64,000 nucleotides of DNA from assembly GCA_036478595.1 (NCBI GenBank), contig JAZGEF010000003.1, forward strand, positions 124,001 to 188,000. Direction: 5' to 3'. Origin of the DNA: Granulosicoccus sp036478595 (GTDB lineage Bacteria > Pseudomonadota > Gammaproteobacteria > Granulosicoccales > Granulosicoccaceae). How positions within the stretch are numbered: the first letter of the stretch is position 1; each line of letters opens with the position of its first letter. Both the position numbers and the translations under genes were made by a program. Below are positions 54,987 to 62,751 of the stretch, one piece after another. The notes beneath the pieces were generated by a model. That model did not search any database, was not told the DNA's origin, and saw nothing but the letters and a program-made list of their open reading frames with translations.

Positions 54987-56927
54987 ATGATCGCAATCAC
55001 CCGCCTATCACTAATTTGTTCCGCATTGTTGTTGGTCGTAGCCCTACAGGGTTGCCAATCTGCGGGGCCTAAATTGCCCGAAGACCCAAGCATATCGAGA
55101 ATAACAGACCCTAAGGCACGACGGCAGCTACGCCAGGGCAAACCCCTTGCCGCAGCAAACACCTACAGTAGCAGGGCAGCTCGCAGCTCCGATATTAATC
55201 AACAACAGGATTACCTGCTAATCGCTGCCGAAATTCTGCTCGACCGGGGCATGCTCGAGCCCGGCAGTGAAAAACTAACCGCAGTGCCATCTGAGCTTGC
55301 CACACTTGAGCTTCAACACCGCTATGCCATCCTGCAATCCAAACAATTGATGTTCAGTGGCAACGCGGAAGACGCACTGGACGCATTACCTGATCCAGAA
55401 GATGTCACTTCTCCACTACATCGGGCACGGTTGTTTGAAACTCGCGCACAAAGTTTTAATGTATTAAACGATCCAGACAACGAACTTATCGCGCGCATCG
55501 ATTTGGAAGCACAATTGAGCAATCAAGATATTATCGATAAAAATCATCAACAGATTTGGCAAATGCTCAGCACACAGTCAGTGACCACACTAGGCGGGCT
55601 TACCACCAACGTACGTGGTGATATTTATCAGGGCTGGATAGAGCTAGCGCTGGCCAACGCCGATAGTACCCAAAACAACGCTCCGCGAGCCGAACAGATT
55701 CGTCAGTGGCAAACCCGTTTCGCAAAGCATCCCGCCAACTCGCGTTTTGCGCCCGCGTTGTTTGAACCCAACGGTGACGGCGGCTTTATAGGCAATGATA
55801 AGCCCATTAATCAAATAGCCGTGCTACTGCCGCTATCAGCACAAGGCATTGGCAATGCAGCAGCTGCAGTTCGTGATGGTTTGGTTACCGCGTATCAGCA
55901 AGCTAACGCTAGCCAGGTGGTACCAACCTTGCGCTTTTATGATGTCGGCGCTAATCCCGCCTACGCAAGAACTGCCTATCAAAATGCGGTCAACGACGGC
56001 GCTGATGCGATCATCGGCCCGTTACGCAAACAAGCCGTGTCAGCGATTGTGACGCAACGCTCACTAGCTGTACCAACACTGACACTCAATACCGTGGAGC
56101 TCTATCAACAATCTGAGGCGAATTCTAATTTGCTGCAGTTTGGCCTGGCGCCCGAAGACGAAGCTCGTTCAGCTGCGTCTCGTGCAATAGCGCTGTCGTT
56201 AAACACCGCCATTATTTTGCAAGCAGATGATTCACGCGGTGATCGCGAGGCGCGCGCGTTCCAAGAAACCATGTTTGCCTATGGTGGCGACATTGCCCAT
56301 ATCGCTATTTTGCCTAAAGACCAATACGATTACTCTGAGCAAATACGCGATGCCTTACAAATTTCGCAGAGCGATCAACGTTTTCGTACATTGTCTCGTA
56401 ACATCGGCCAAAAGTTATTTTTCGAACCCAGCATTCGTAACGACATAGATGTCGTGTTTCTTGCCATCACTTCTGATCAAGCTCGTTCGGTGCGTCCACA
56501 GTTAGATTTTTTTCGTGCTCGCCATTTGACGCGCCTCGCCACAAGCCGAGTTGCCGCGCTTGAAGACGATGTCCGAAAAAACAAAGATCTCAACAGTATT
56601 TTTTACGCAGACACGCCATGGGCCTTAAATAAAAAACTACGTAAAGACCCTCTCAAGCAAACAATCGAACAGAACTTTCCGCAATCCAAAGGCGTATACG
56701 GCAAGCTTTACGCCTTGGGCGTCGATGCCTACCAAATATTGGTAGGATTAGATTCGCTTACTCAAGGGCAACGCCTACCTGGCTACACCGGCGAACTAGA
56801 ACTCACTAGCGATGGTCGTATTGAGCGTCATCTTGATTGGGCGCAATACCAAGAAGGTATCGCTGTACCGGTGAAGCGTTTAGAAGCAGCACCTCTGCAA
56901 TCAATACGCAGCCGCGCGCTGAACTAG
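54987..56927 (+). CDS. lpoA: Penicillin-binding protein activator LpoA (LppC family lipoprotein)
   Basis: 646 residues. Signal peptide with lipobox LQGC (cysteine 23), an N-terminal TPR-like helical domain (about 30-255) and a C-terminal periplasmic-binding-protein-like domain starting at INQIAVLLPLSAQG with DVGANPAYARTAYQNAV. LpoA is an outer-membrane lipoprotein that activates PBP1A. The ATG at 54987 has a weak ribosome binding site; the region between it and rsmI is AT-rich. Confidence 0.93.
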   Translation: MIAITRLSLICSALLLVVALQGCQSAGPKLPEDPSISRITDPKARRQLRQGKPLAAANTYSSRAARSSDINQQQDYLLIAAEILLDRGMLEPGSEKLTAVPSELATLELQHRYAILQSKQLMFSGNAEDALDALPDPEDVTSPLHRARLFETRAQSFNVLNDPDNELIARIDLEAQLSNQDIIDKNHQQIWQMLSTQSVTTLGGLTTNVRGDIYQGWIELALANADSTQNNAPRAEQIRQWQTRFAKHPANSRFAPALFEPNGDGGFIGNDKPINQIAVLLPLSAQGIGNAAAAVRDGLVTAYQQANASQVVPTLRFYDVGANPAYARTAYQNAVNDGADAIIGPLRKQAVSAIVTQRSLAVPTLTLNTVELYQQSEANSNLLQFGLAPEDEARSAASRAIALSLNTAIILQADDSRGDREARAFQETMFAYGGDIAHIAILPKDQYDYSEQIRDALQISQSDQRFRTLSRNIGQKLFFEPSIRNDIDVVFLAITSDQARSVRPQLDFFRARHLTRLATSRVAALEDDVRKNKDLNSIFYADTPWALNKKLRKDPLKQTIEQNFPQSKGVYGKLYALGVDAYQILVGLDSLTQGQRLPGYTGELELTSDGRIERHLDWAQYQEGIAVPVKRLEAAPLQSIRSRALN

Positions 56928-56962
56928 TGTTTTAAAGAATCAGTAACGGACAAGGAGGTCCT

Positions 56963-57388
56963 ATGAACACACAGGCAATAGGCAAAGCAGCCGAGCAACT
57001 CGCCTGCCGATATTTACAGACACAAGGCTTGCGCCACGTCAGCCAAAACTTTAACCGGCGCATGGGCGAAATCGATCTGATCATGTTTGATGACAATGCT
57101 AAAAGCTGGGTGTTGGTTGAAGTGCGGTATCGTAAAAACAGTCGTTACGGCAACCCCGCCATTAGCGTGGACCGCAACAAACAAAGTAAGCTCAAAGTGG
57201 CGGCGCGAGCTTTTTTACAGCAACACGCTCAGCCACAACATGCCGCCCGCATCGACGTTGTTGCTCTGTCACCCTTGGATCCATCCGCAGCCGAAGAGAT
57301 GGAGCGAAGCTTGACCTTGCACGGCCGGGTATCAACCGAGTTTGAAGATCACGCGCTTGATTGGTTTATCAATGCGATTGACGGATAG
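56963..57388 (+). CDS. yraN: YraN family protein (UPF0102), nuclease-like
   Basis: 141 residues. Opening IGKAAEQLACRYLQTQGL, then the restriction-endonuclease-like motif MGEIDLIMFD and VLVEVRYRK (E-V-R/K core), as in the UPF0102 family. Its role is not settled; relatives are suggested to process recombination intermediates. AGGAGG lies close before the ATG. It follows lpoA by 35 bases. diaA, which follows yraN in many relatives, is absent. Confidence 0.9.
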   Translation: MNTQAIGKAAEQLACRYLQTQGLRHVSQNFNRRMGEIDLIMFDDNAKSWVLVEVRYRKNSRYGNPAISVDRNKQSKLKVAARAFLQQHAQPQHAARIDVVALSPLDPSAAEEMERSLTLHGRVSTEFEDHALDWFINAIDG

Positions 57389-57436
57389 GTGGCCGCGTCG
57401 TCCTGGTAAACGTGGGCTAGGCACATTTTAGAGGAG

Positions 57437-57835
57437 TTACTTAACGATCTTAAGATTAGGCCGCTTGATTTCGTTAGCGCTAGGTTTTTTCTTTTTCTTG
57501 TTGGTGCCTGGCTCTGGTGGGATGTCGTCGTGCTTGCCAAATACCATGCCTTGACCGTTTTCGCGAGCGTAGATTGCATTGACGCTGCCTACTGGCACAC
57601 TGACGTCCATGGCATTACCGCTAAAACGTGCATTAAACACGATGGCGTCATTGCCAAGCACCAAGCTGTGAGTAGCTTCGGGGCTAACGTTGAGTATGAT
57701 CTTACCGTCGTCTACAAAGGCTTGCGGGATGATGACGTTTTCGTGAGTGGCATCCACGAGCAAATACGGGGTCAGCTGGTTATCAACTATCCACTCATAT
57801 AGTGCTCGTATGAGGTAGGGCCTACTCGGGGTCAT
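57437..57835 (-). CDS. sspB: ClpXP adaptor SspB
   Basis: 132 residues. Substrate-binding domain 1-105 (YLIRALYEWIVDN, TPYLLVDA, FNARFSG) that grips ssrA tags, a Lys-rich flexible linker, and the C-terminal XB peptide RPNLKIVK that docks on ClpX. It delivers ssrA-tagged proteins to ClpXP. Convergent with yraN. sspA, normally just upstream of sspB, is missing: petC lies 167 bases away with no gene between. Confidence 0.92.
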   Translation of the reverse strand: MTPSRPYLIRALYEWIVDNQLTPYLLVDATHENVIIPQAFVDDGKIILNVSPEATHSLVLGNDAIVFNARFSGNAMDVSVPVGSVNAIYARENGQGMVFGKHDDIPPEPGTNKKKKKPSANEIKRPNLKIVK

Positions 57836-58002
57836 GTCGGTATCGCATCACTTTCGCAAAAAACTATTTCTCATTCAGCTGCTGTTGGAACCTTGCCACC
57901 TTGCCATATTGGCGCGATAGCTTCAACCGTCAATACTGAGTTCATAGTAAAGAGCGGCCATACCCGGCTCTTATCGAACCGGAGATAATCCCGCAAAACC
58001 CA

Positions 58003-58821
58003 CTATACGACGTCTTTCCAGTATTCCTTTTTTAGTGAATACACTAAGGCCAGCAATAACAATAAGAACAGCATCACCACCATGCCGATGCGATGGCGAG
58101 TTTGCTTGATAGGGTCGGCCATATAAGCCATGAAATTAACAAGATCAGCAACCATGTCGTCGTACTCGTCTTCACTCATGGTACCGTCGCTTACACGGCT
58201 AAGGCCATCCAGCTGTTTATGCCCCGCTTCATCTGTTACATAATTTGCCTTCATCAAACCTTGCTGCTCCCACAAAACGTGAGGCATGGCAGCACCAGGG
58301 TATACCGTGTTGTTAACACCTAAACCTGGCCGGCTAGGGTCGAGATAAAAGCCTTTGAGATAACTGTAGATCCAGTCAACGCCACGCGAACGCGCCGTTA
58401 GCGCTAGATTGGGAGGAGCAACACCGAAGGCTTGCTTGCCGTAATCCTCGGACATACTGCTTTCCATTAACGAACCCACCTTGCTTCGCTCACCTTCATC
58501 ATCGGTGGTGAAAATAAGATTGTTGAGCACGTCTTCTTCATCAAGCTTTAAATCCGCTGCAACACGACTGTATCGAGCGTAGTCGGCTGTGTGGCAGCCC
58601 ATGCAGTAGTTGACGAAGGTTTTTGCGCCTCGTTGCAACGACTTATGATTACCCGTATCAATAATGGGTGATTCGAGCGCTACACCTGAGCCCGATGCTG
58701 CTAACTGCAGTGGTAGCAATAGTGTTGCAGCCAACACGAAGCCTTTAAGAGCTTTGCTGCTACCGCGCTTAGCAAAATGCACAATATGTGCACTACTCAT
58801 GTTAATCGTGGTCTTCATCAT
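58003..58821 (-). CDS. petC: Cytochrome c1 of the bc1 complex
   Basis: 272 residues. Signal peptide/anchor region (about 25-43), heme motif CMGCH at 73-77, axial Met likely in GAAMPHVLW, and a C-terminal membrane helix (about 245-263) followed by KKEYWKDV. It takes electrons from the Rieske protein and gives them to cytochrome c. Its start overlaps petB as ATGA. No clear terminator follows. Confidence 0.95.
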   Translation of the reverse strand: MMKTTINMSSAHIVHFAKRGSSKALKGFVLAATLLLPLQLAASGSGVALESPIIDTGNHKSLQRGAKTFVNYCMGCHTADYARYSRVAADLKLDEEDVLNNLIFTTDDEGERSKVGSLMESSMSEDYGKQAFGVAPPNLALTARSRGVDWIYSYLKGFYLDPSRPGLGVNNTVYPGAAMPHVLWEQQGLMKANYVTDEAGHKQLDGLSRVSDGTMSEDEYDDMVADLVNFMAYMADPIKQTRHRIGMVVMLFLLLLLALVYSLKKEYWKDVV

Positions 58822-60038
58822 GTGACCCTCTCAGGCAAAGGCTTGGTTTTCTCATTTCGACTAATCACAAACAAGCCAACAAAAAATCCAAAATAAATCA
58901 GCGAGCAAATTCTCGATACCAGCCTACCCATATCGGTGGGCGATTGCATACCTAAGTAACCCAGCACGATGAACGCGATAACAAAAGAGAACAACAACAC
59001 CTTATAAGCAGTGGAGCGATAACGAATTGATCTAACCGGGCCACGATCGATCCATGGCAGAAAGAACAACACAATAATCGCAGCACCCATGGCCATTACA
59101 CCCATCAGCTTATCCGGCACTGCCCGCAAAATTGCATAGAACGGCGTGAAGTACCAAACCGGCGCTATGTGCTCGGGTGTTTTTAGCGGATCAGCCGGTA
59201 CAAAGTTGGCGTGCTCCAAAAAGTAACCGCCCATTTCAGGGGCAAAAAACACAATCGCAAAAAACACGATAAGAAACACCACCAAACCGAATAGATCTTT
59301 AACGGTGTAGTAAGGGTGGAACGGAATGCCGTCTTTAGGAATACCAGCAGCATTTTTGGTTTTCTTTATTTCAATGCCATCCGGATTATTTGAACCCACT
59401 TCGTGCAGCGCTAATATATGCGCCACCACTAAGAATACGAGCACAAGCGGCACAGCGATAACGTGCAAGGCAAAGAAGCGGTTGAGCGTGGCATCAGAAA
59501 CAATGTAGTCGCCTTTTAACCATAAGGTGACAGCATCACCAATACCAAACGGGATAGCACCAAATAAAGAGATAATGACCTGCGCGCCCCAGTAACTCAT
59601 TTGGCCCCAAGGCAGCAAATAACCCATGAAGGCTTCAGCCATTAGGGCGACATAAATAAGCATGCCAAATACCCACAACAACTCACGTGGTTTTTTGTAT
59701 GAGCCATACATAATGCCGCGAAACATATGCAAGTAGACAACGACAAAAAACAACGAAGCACCCGTTGAGTGCATGTAGCGAATCAGCCAACCGTAGTTCA
59801 CATCACGCATGATGTACTCAACCGATTTGAACGCAAGCTCGCCATCGGGCTTGTAGTTCATGGTTAAGAAGATACCGGTGATAAATTGGAGCGCTAACAC
59901 CACCATCGCCAAAGAGCCGAAGTAGTACCAGAAGTTGAAATTTTTGGGCGCGTAATACTTGGTTACGTGCTCTTCCATCATTTTGGTTAGTGGGAATCGC
60001 TCATCGATCCAAGCGATTAAACCTGTTGTCTTACTCAT
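58818..60038 (-). CDS. petB: Cytochrome b of the bc1 complex
   Basis: 406 residues with eight membrane helices. The heme histidines lie in the helices containing YMHSTGASLFF/YLHMFRG and FFALHVIAVPL. The Qo site loop reads PVWYFTPFYAILR; proteobacterial enzymes of this branch have PVWY in place of the mitochondrial PEWY. It oxidises quinol and moves protons. ATGA overlaps on both sides. Confidence 0.96.
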   Translation of the reverse strand: MSKTTGLIAWIDERFPLTKMMEEHVTKYYAPKNFNFWYYFGSLAMVVLALQFITGIFLTMNYKPDGELAFKSVEYIMRDVNYGWLIRYMHSTGASLFFVVVYLHMFRGIMYGSYKKPRELLWVFGMLIYVALMAEAFMGYLLPWGQMSYWGAQVIISLFGAIPFGIGDAVTLWLKGDYIVSDATLNRFFALHVIAVPLVLVFLVVAHILALHEVGSNNPDGIEIKKTKNAAGIPKDGIPFHPYYTVKDLFGLVVFLIVFFAIVFFAPEMGGYFLEHANFVPADPLKTPEHIAPVWYFTPFYAILRAVPDKLMGVMAMGAAIIVLFFLPWIDRGPVRSIRYRSTAYKVLLFSFVIAFIVLGYLGMQSPTDMGRLVSRICSLIYFGFFVGLFVISRNEKTKPLPERVT

Positions 60039-60685
60039 GCTGCAGCCCCTCCATCCACACCTACAATGATATTGGAATCGTCGATATATGAATGCGGCGG
60101 AACTTCGAGATTAGTTGGCGCTGGTACGCCCGTTAGTACTCGCCCGGCGAGATCAAATTTAGAACCGTGACACGCACAGAAAAAACCACCTTCCCAGTCG
60201 CTACCCAAATCGGCAGCGGCCACCTCTGGGCGATAACCGGGTGAGCAACCCAAATGCGTGCAGATACCGATCAACACAAGGTATTCTTCTTTGATTGAAC
60301 GAACCGCATTTTGCGCATACGCAGGTTGCTGATCCTCAATTGATTCAGGATCACGCAGTGCTATGGTTGTGTTTTTGAGCAACTCAACAGTTGCCGCAGT
60401 ACGACGCACCACCCAAACCGGTTTACCACGCCATTCGACTGTCATCATCTGGCCTTCTGTCAGTTTGCTGATGTCGGCTTCGACAGGCGCGCCAGCAGCT
60501 TTCGCTCGGGCACTGGGAGACATGGAAGCCAGCATGGACACGCCCATAGCGACGGCGCCTGCTCCTCCGACTACCGATGCGCCACCTATCAAAAGACGGC
60601 GGCGACCAGGATCAACATTGTCCTGATTAATGGAATTTTCGACAGGTGCAGCAATGCTGTTTTCCGTCTGTTTTTTAGCGCTCAT
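60035..60685 (-). CDS. petA: Rieske iron-sulfur protein of the bc1 complex
   Basis: 216 residues. A Tat-type signal anchor with GRRRLLIGG (27-35) and a hydrophobic stretch, then the cluster-binding boxes CTHLGC (142-147) and CACHGS (170-175). It carries electrons from quinol to cytochrome c1. GGAG lies upstream of the ATG in TTGGAGCCTCCAA, itself a small palindrome. First gene of petABC; divergent from the protease gene. Confidence 0.96.
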   Translation of the reverse strand: MSAKKQTENSIAAPVENSINQDNVDPGRRRLLIGGASVVGGAGAVAMGVSMLASMSPSARAKAAGAPVEADISKLTEGQMMTVEWRGKPVWVVRRTAATVELLKNTTIALRDPESIEDQQPAYAQNAVRSIKEEYLVLIGICTHLGCSPGYRPEVAAADLGSDWEGGFFCACHGSKFDLAGRVLTGVPAPTNLEVPPHSYIDDSNIIVGVDGGAAA

Positions 60686-60808
60686 TTGGAGGCTCCAATA
60701 TCTTGAATTCGTGACCTTGATGCAGCCCCCTAGATTAGCACATCACTGGCCGCAAAATCGCGCTAACAGGGTTCTTCGGTTACCATAGCAAGCTCCAACT
60801 TACGGAGC

Positions 60809-61927
60809 GTGCAGATCAAAACCCGGTACTGGATAAGCTACTCGCTGATTGGCCTTGCAGCGGGGGTACTGATCTATGGCCTAGCCTCAGACTCAGGGCG
60901 AAAGAGCCTTGCGCCATTGGCGCCAAGTAACTGGCTTGGCCGAATCTTAGATCATCAAGTTGACTCGTACCACAAAGGTATAGCTCAGGTTGCGCCTTCA
61001 GTGGTGAGTCTTTACTCAAGCGAGACAATCTATTCGTCAGTTCCGACCAGCACTTTGGCTGGTATCGCCCCCTCAGAACGCCTTAGCACCAGCCAAGGTT
61101 CAGGCGTCATAATTGACGAAAACGGCCTGGTACTGACCAACTACCACCTCATAGATGGGGCCGACACGATCAATGTTGTGCTGAACAATGGAGAGTTACT
61201 TAAAGCCGATGTGCTGGGCAGCGACAAAGAAACCGATTTGGCCGTGGTGAAAGTCAATGCTGACAAACCTCTGCCCCACACCACGTTCGACACATCGCCA
61301 CTTCTGCACGTGGGCGATATTGTGCTGGCAATCGGCAACCCATTCGGAGTTGGGCAGACGGTCACGCAGGGCATCGTCAGCGCCACCGCCAGGCACGTTG
61401 CGGGCGGAAGTGCTTGGCAAAATTTTGTACAAATAGACGCCGCAATTAATCCCGGCAATTCAGGTGGCGCTCTGATTAACCCGTCGGGGCAGCTCGTCGG
61501 AATCAACACAGCAGCATTTAGCCGAGATCAGGGAGCTCAAGGGATCGGATTTGCAATTCCGGCGGAGCTGCTTCGCCAAGTCGTGCCTCAGCTAGTTGAA
61601 AAAGGTCGCGTTATTCGTGGCTGGTTGGGTATCGGTGCTGATGATTTACCCATGTTTCCTGCTTTGAATCAACGAATTATGCGTGGAGCAGTGATTACCG
61701 GTGTCCTACCCAACGGACCAGGAGCCCAGGCCGGGTTACAACCGTATGATGTGGTCGTAAGCGTGGGCGATCGTGCCATAAACAATACGACTGAACTGCT
61801 TCTACTGATATCCGCACTGGATCCAGATGACACAGCGGATATGGGTATCTGGCGTAATGGCAAGCTGATCACGGTTGCTGCCACTCTGGTGGAGCGCCCG
61901 AGATCCAACCTGAGATCCGACAAATGA
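60809..61927 (+). CDS. degS: DegS/AlgW-like periplasmic serine protease
   Basis: 372 residues. An N-terminal membrane anchor (about 9-26), a trypsin-like domain with His113 (TNYHLIDG), Asp143 (ETDLAVV) and Ser218 (NPGNSGG), then one PDZ domain (about 275-360). One PDZ and an anchor point to DegS/AlgW, which cuts RseA/MucA to release sigma-E when barrel proteins misfold; DegQ-type enzymes have two PDZ domains. The GTG at 60809 is used; it has a close GGAG, so the start is not certain. Confidence 0.85.
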   Translation: MQIKTRYWISYSLIGLAAGVLIYGLASDSGRKSLAPLAPSNWLGRILDHQVDSYHKGIAQVAPSVVSLYSSETIYSSVPTSTLAGIAPSERLSTSQGSGVIIDENGLVLTNYHLIDGADTINVVLNNGELLKADVLGSDKETDLAVVKVNADKPLPHTTFDTSPLLHVGDIVLAIGNPFGVGQTVTQGIVSATARHVAGGSAWQNFVQIDAAINPGNSGGALINPSGQLVGINTAAFSRDQGAQGIGFAIPAELLRQVVPQLVEKGRVIRGWLGIGADDLPMFPALNQRIMRGAVITGVLPNGPGAQAGLQPYDVVVSVGDRAINNTTELLLLISALDPDDTADMGIWRNGKLITVAATLVERPRSNLRSDK

Positions 61928-62037
61928 TAAAACAGCAATGGCTGTCAGGCTTGCGCCATTTTAGGGCATAATAAATCAAGAAAAGGCTTGATTAATACTT
62001 AGATATCAAGACACGGCGAACACCAAGAGATGTTCAT

Positions 62038-62751
62038 ATGCTTAGCAAACTCTTAACAAAAACAACACAAAAAGCCACTAAATTGGCGCGCAAAGCGCAA
62101 GTCCAGCAGCATATTCGCGGCATCAAGAGCCGTGACTTCTCTATAATTGCCAGTAACTGCACCGGCACCCTGCCGTATCGGTTTATAGACATGACTTACC
62201 TTTCCCCGACGGCCAATCTGTTTTTTTACGCACCGTGTTATCTTAAGTTTGCAGCTCGTCTGGACTACTACCTCAAACAAGAGCTTAAGTTTGTGGGCTC
62301 ATCAAAGTATGTACCAGGACGCATTGTGCATCAGCAATTTGGTCAATACCCAATTGCGCATCTTGACGATGTCGAAATACATTTTATGCACTACGAAACT
62401 GCATACGATGCACAAGATAAGTGGATCCGTCGATCGCAACGCATTAACCCAAAAAAAATAATTTTCGCATTCACTGACAGGGATCTCTGCACACTCGATC
62501 TCATGCAGCAATTCGACCTACTGCCTGGTCGCAAAATACTGCTAACCGCTCAAGCAAGCCCTTGGCTTTCTTCAGCGATTACTGTCCCAGCGTATCGCGG
62601 TCAATCTGAAATTGGCGACGCATACACTAATTACAACCACCTAAGCCACGTTAACTTCCGCCGCTTAATTGATGGTCCTGCTGTGACCCAGTCATTCGAG
62701 CTAGCTGATTTGGAACGCGAAGAAAACCAGCTAGCAGTACGGCCGTCGTAA
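62038..62751 (+). CDS. DUF1919 family protein, glycan-associated
   Basis: 237 residues. After a basic N-terminal stretch comes SRDFSIIASNCTGTLPYR, then YLSPTANLFFYAPCYLKF and HLDDVEIHFMHYET, the pattern of DUF1919 proteins, which occur in exopolysaccharide and capsule loci and may be transferases. A conserved Asn-Cys and several His/Asp could be catalytic, but this is not shown. It stands alone here with a hairpin AATCAAG/CTTGATT in the leader (61975-61994). Its last 21 bases overlap the end of the convergent protease gene. Confidence 0.65.
   Translation: MLSKLLTKTTQKATKLARKAQVQQHIRGIKSRDFSIIASNCTGTLPYRFIDMTYLSPTANLFFYAPCYLKFAARLDYYLKQELKFVGSSKYVPGRIVHQQFGQYPIAHLDDVEIHFMHYETAYDAQDKWIRRSQRINPKKIIFAFTDRDLCTLDLMQQFDLLPGRKILLTAQASPWLSSAITVPAYRGQSEIGDAYTNYNHLSHVNFRRLIDGPAVTQSFELADLEREENQLAVRPS

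Noticed and set aside
57947..57970. Terminator after petC (AAGAGC...GCTCTT)
   Set aside because: Six-bp stem, only three T after it on the minus strand; too weak to claim.
57836..58002. A remnant of sspA or a 24-codon ORF in front of sspB
   Set aside because: No stretch resembles the glutathione-transferase-like start of SspA, and the short frame has no ribosome binding site.
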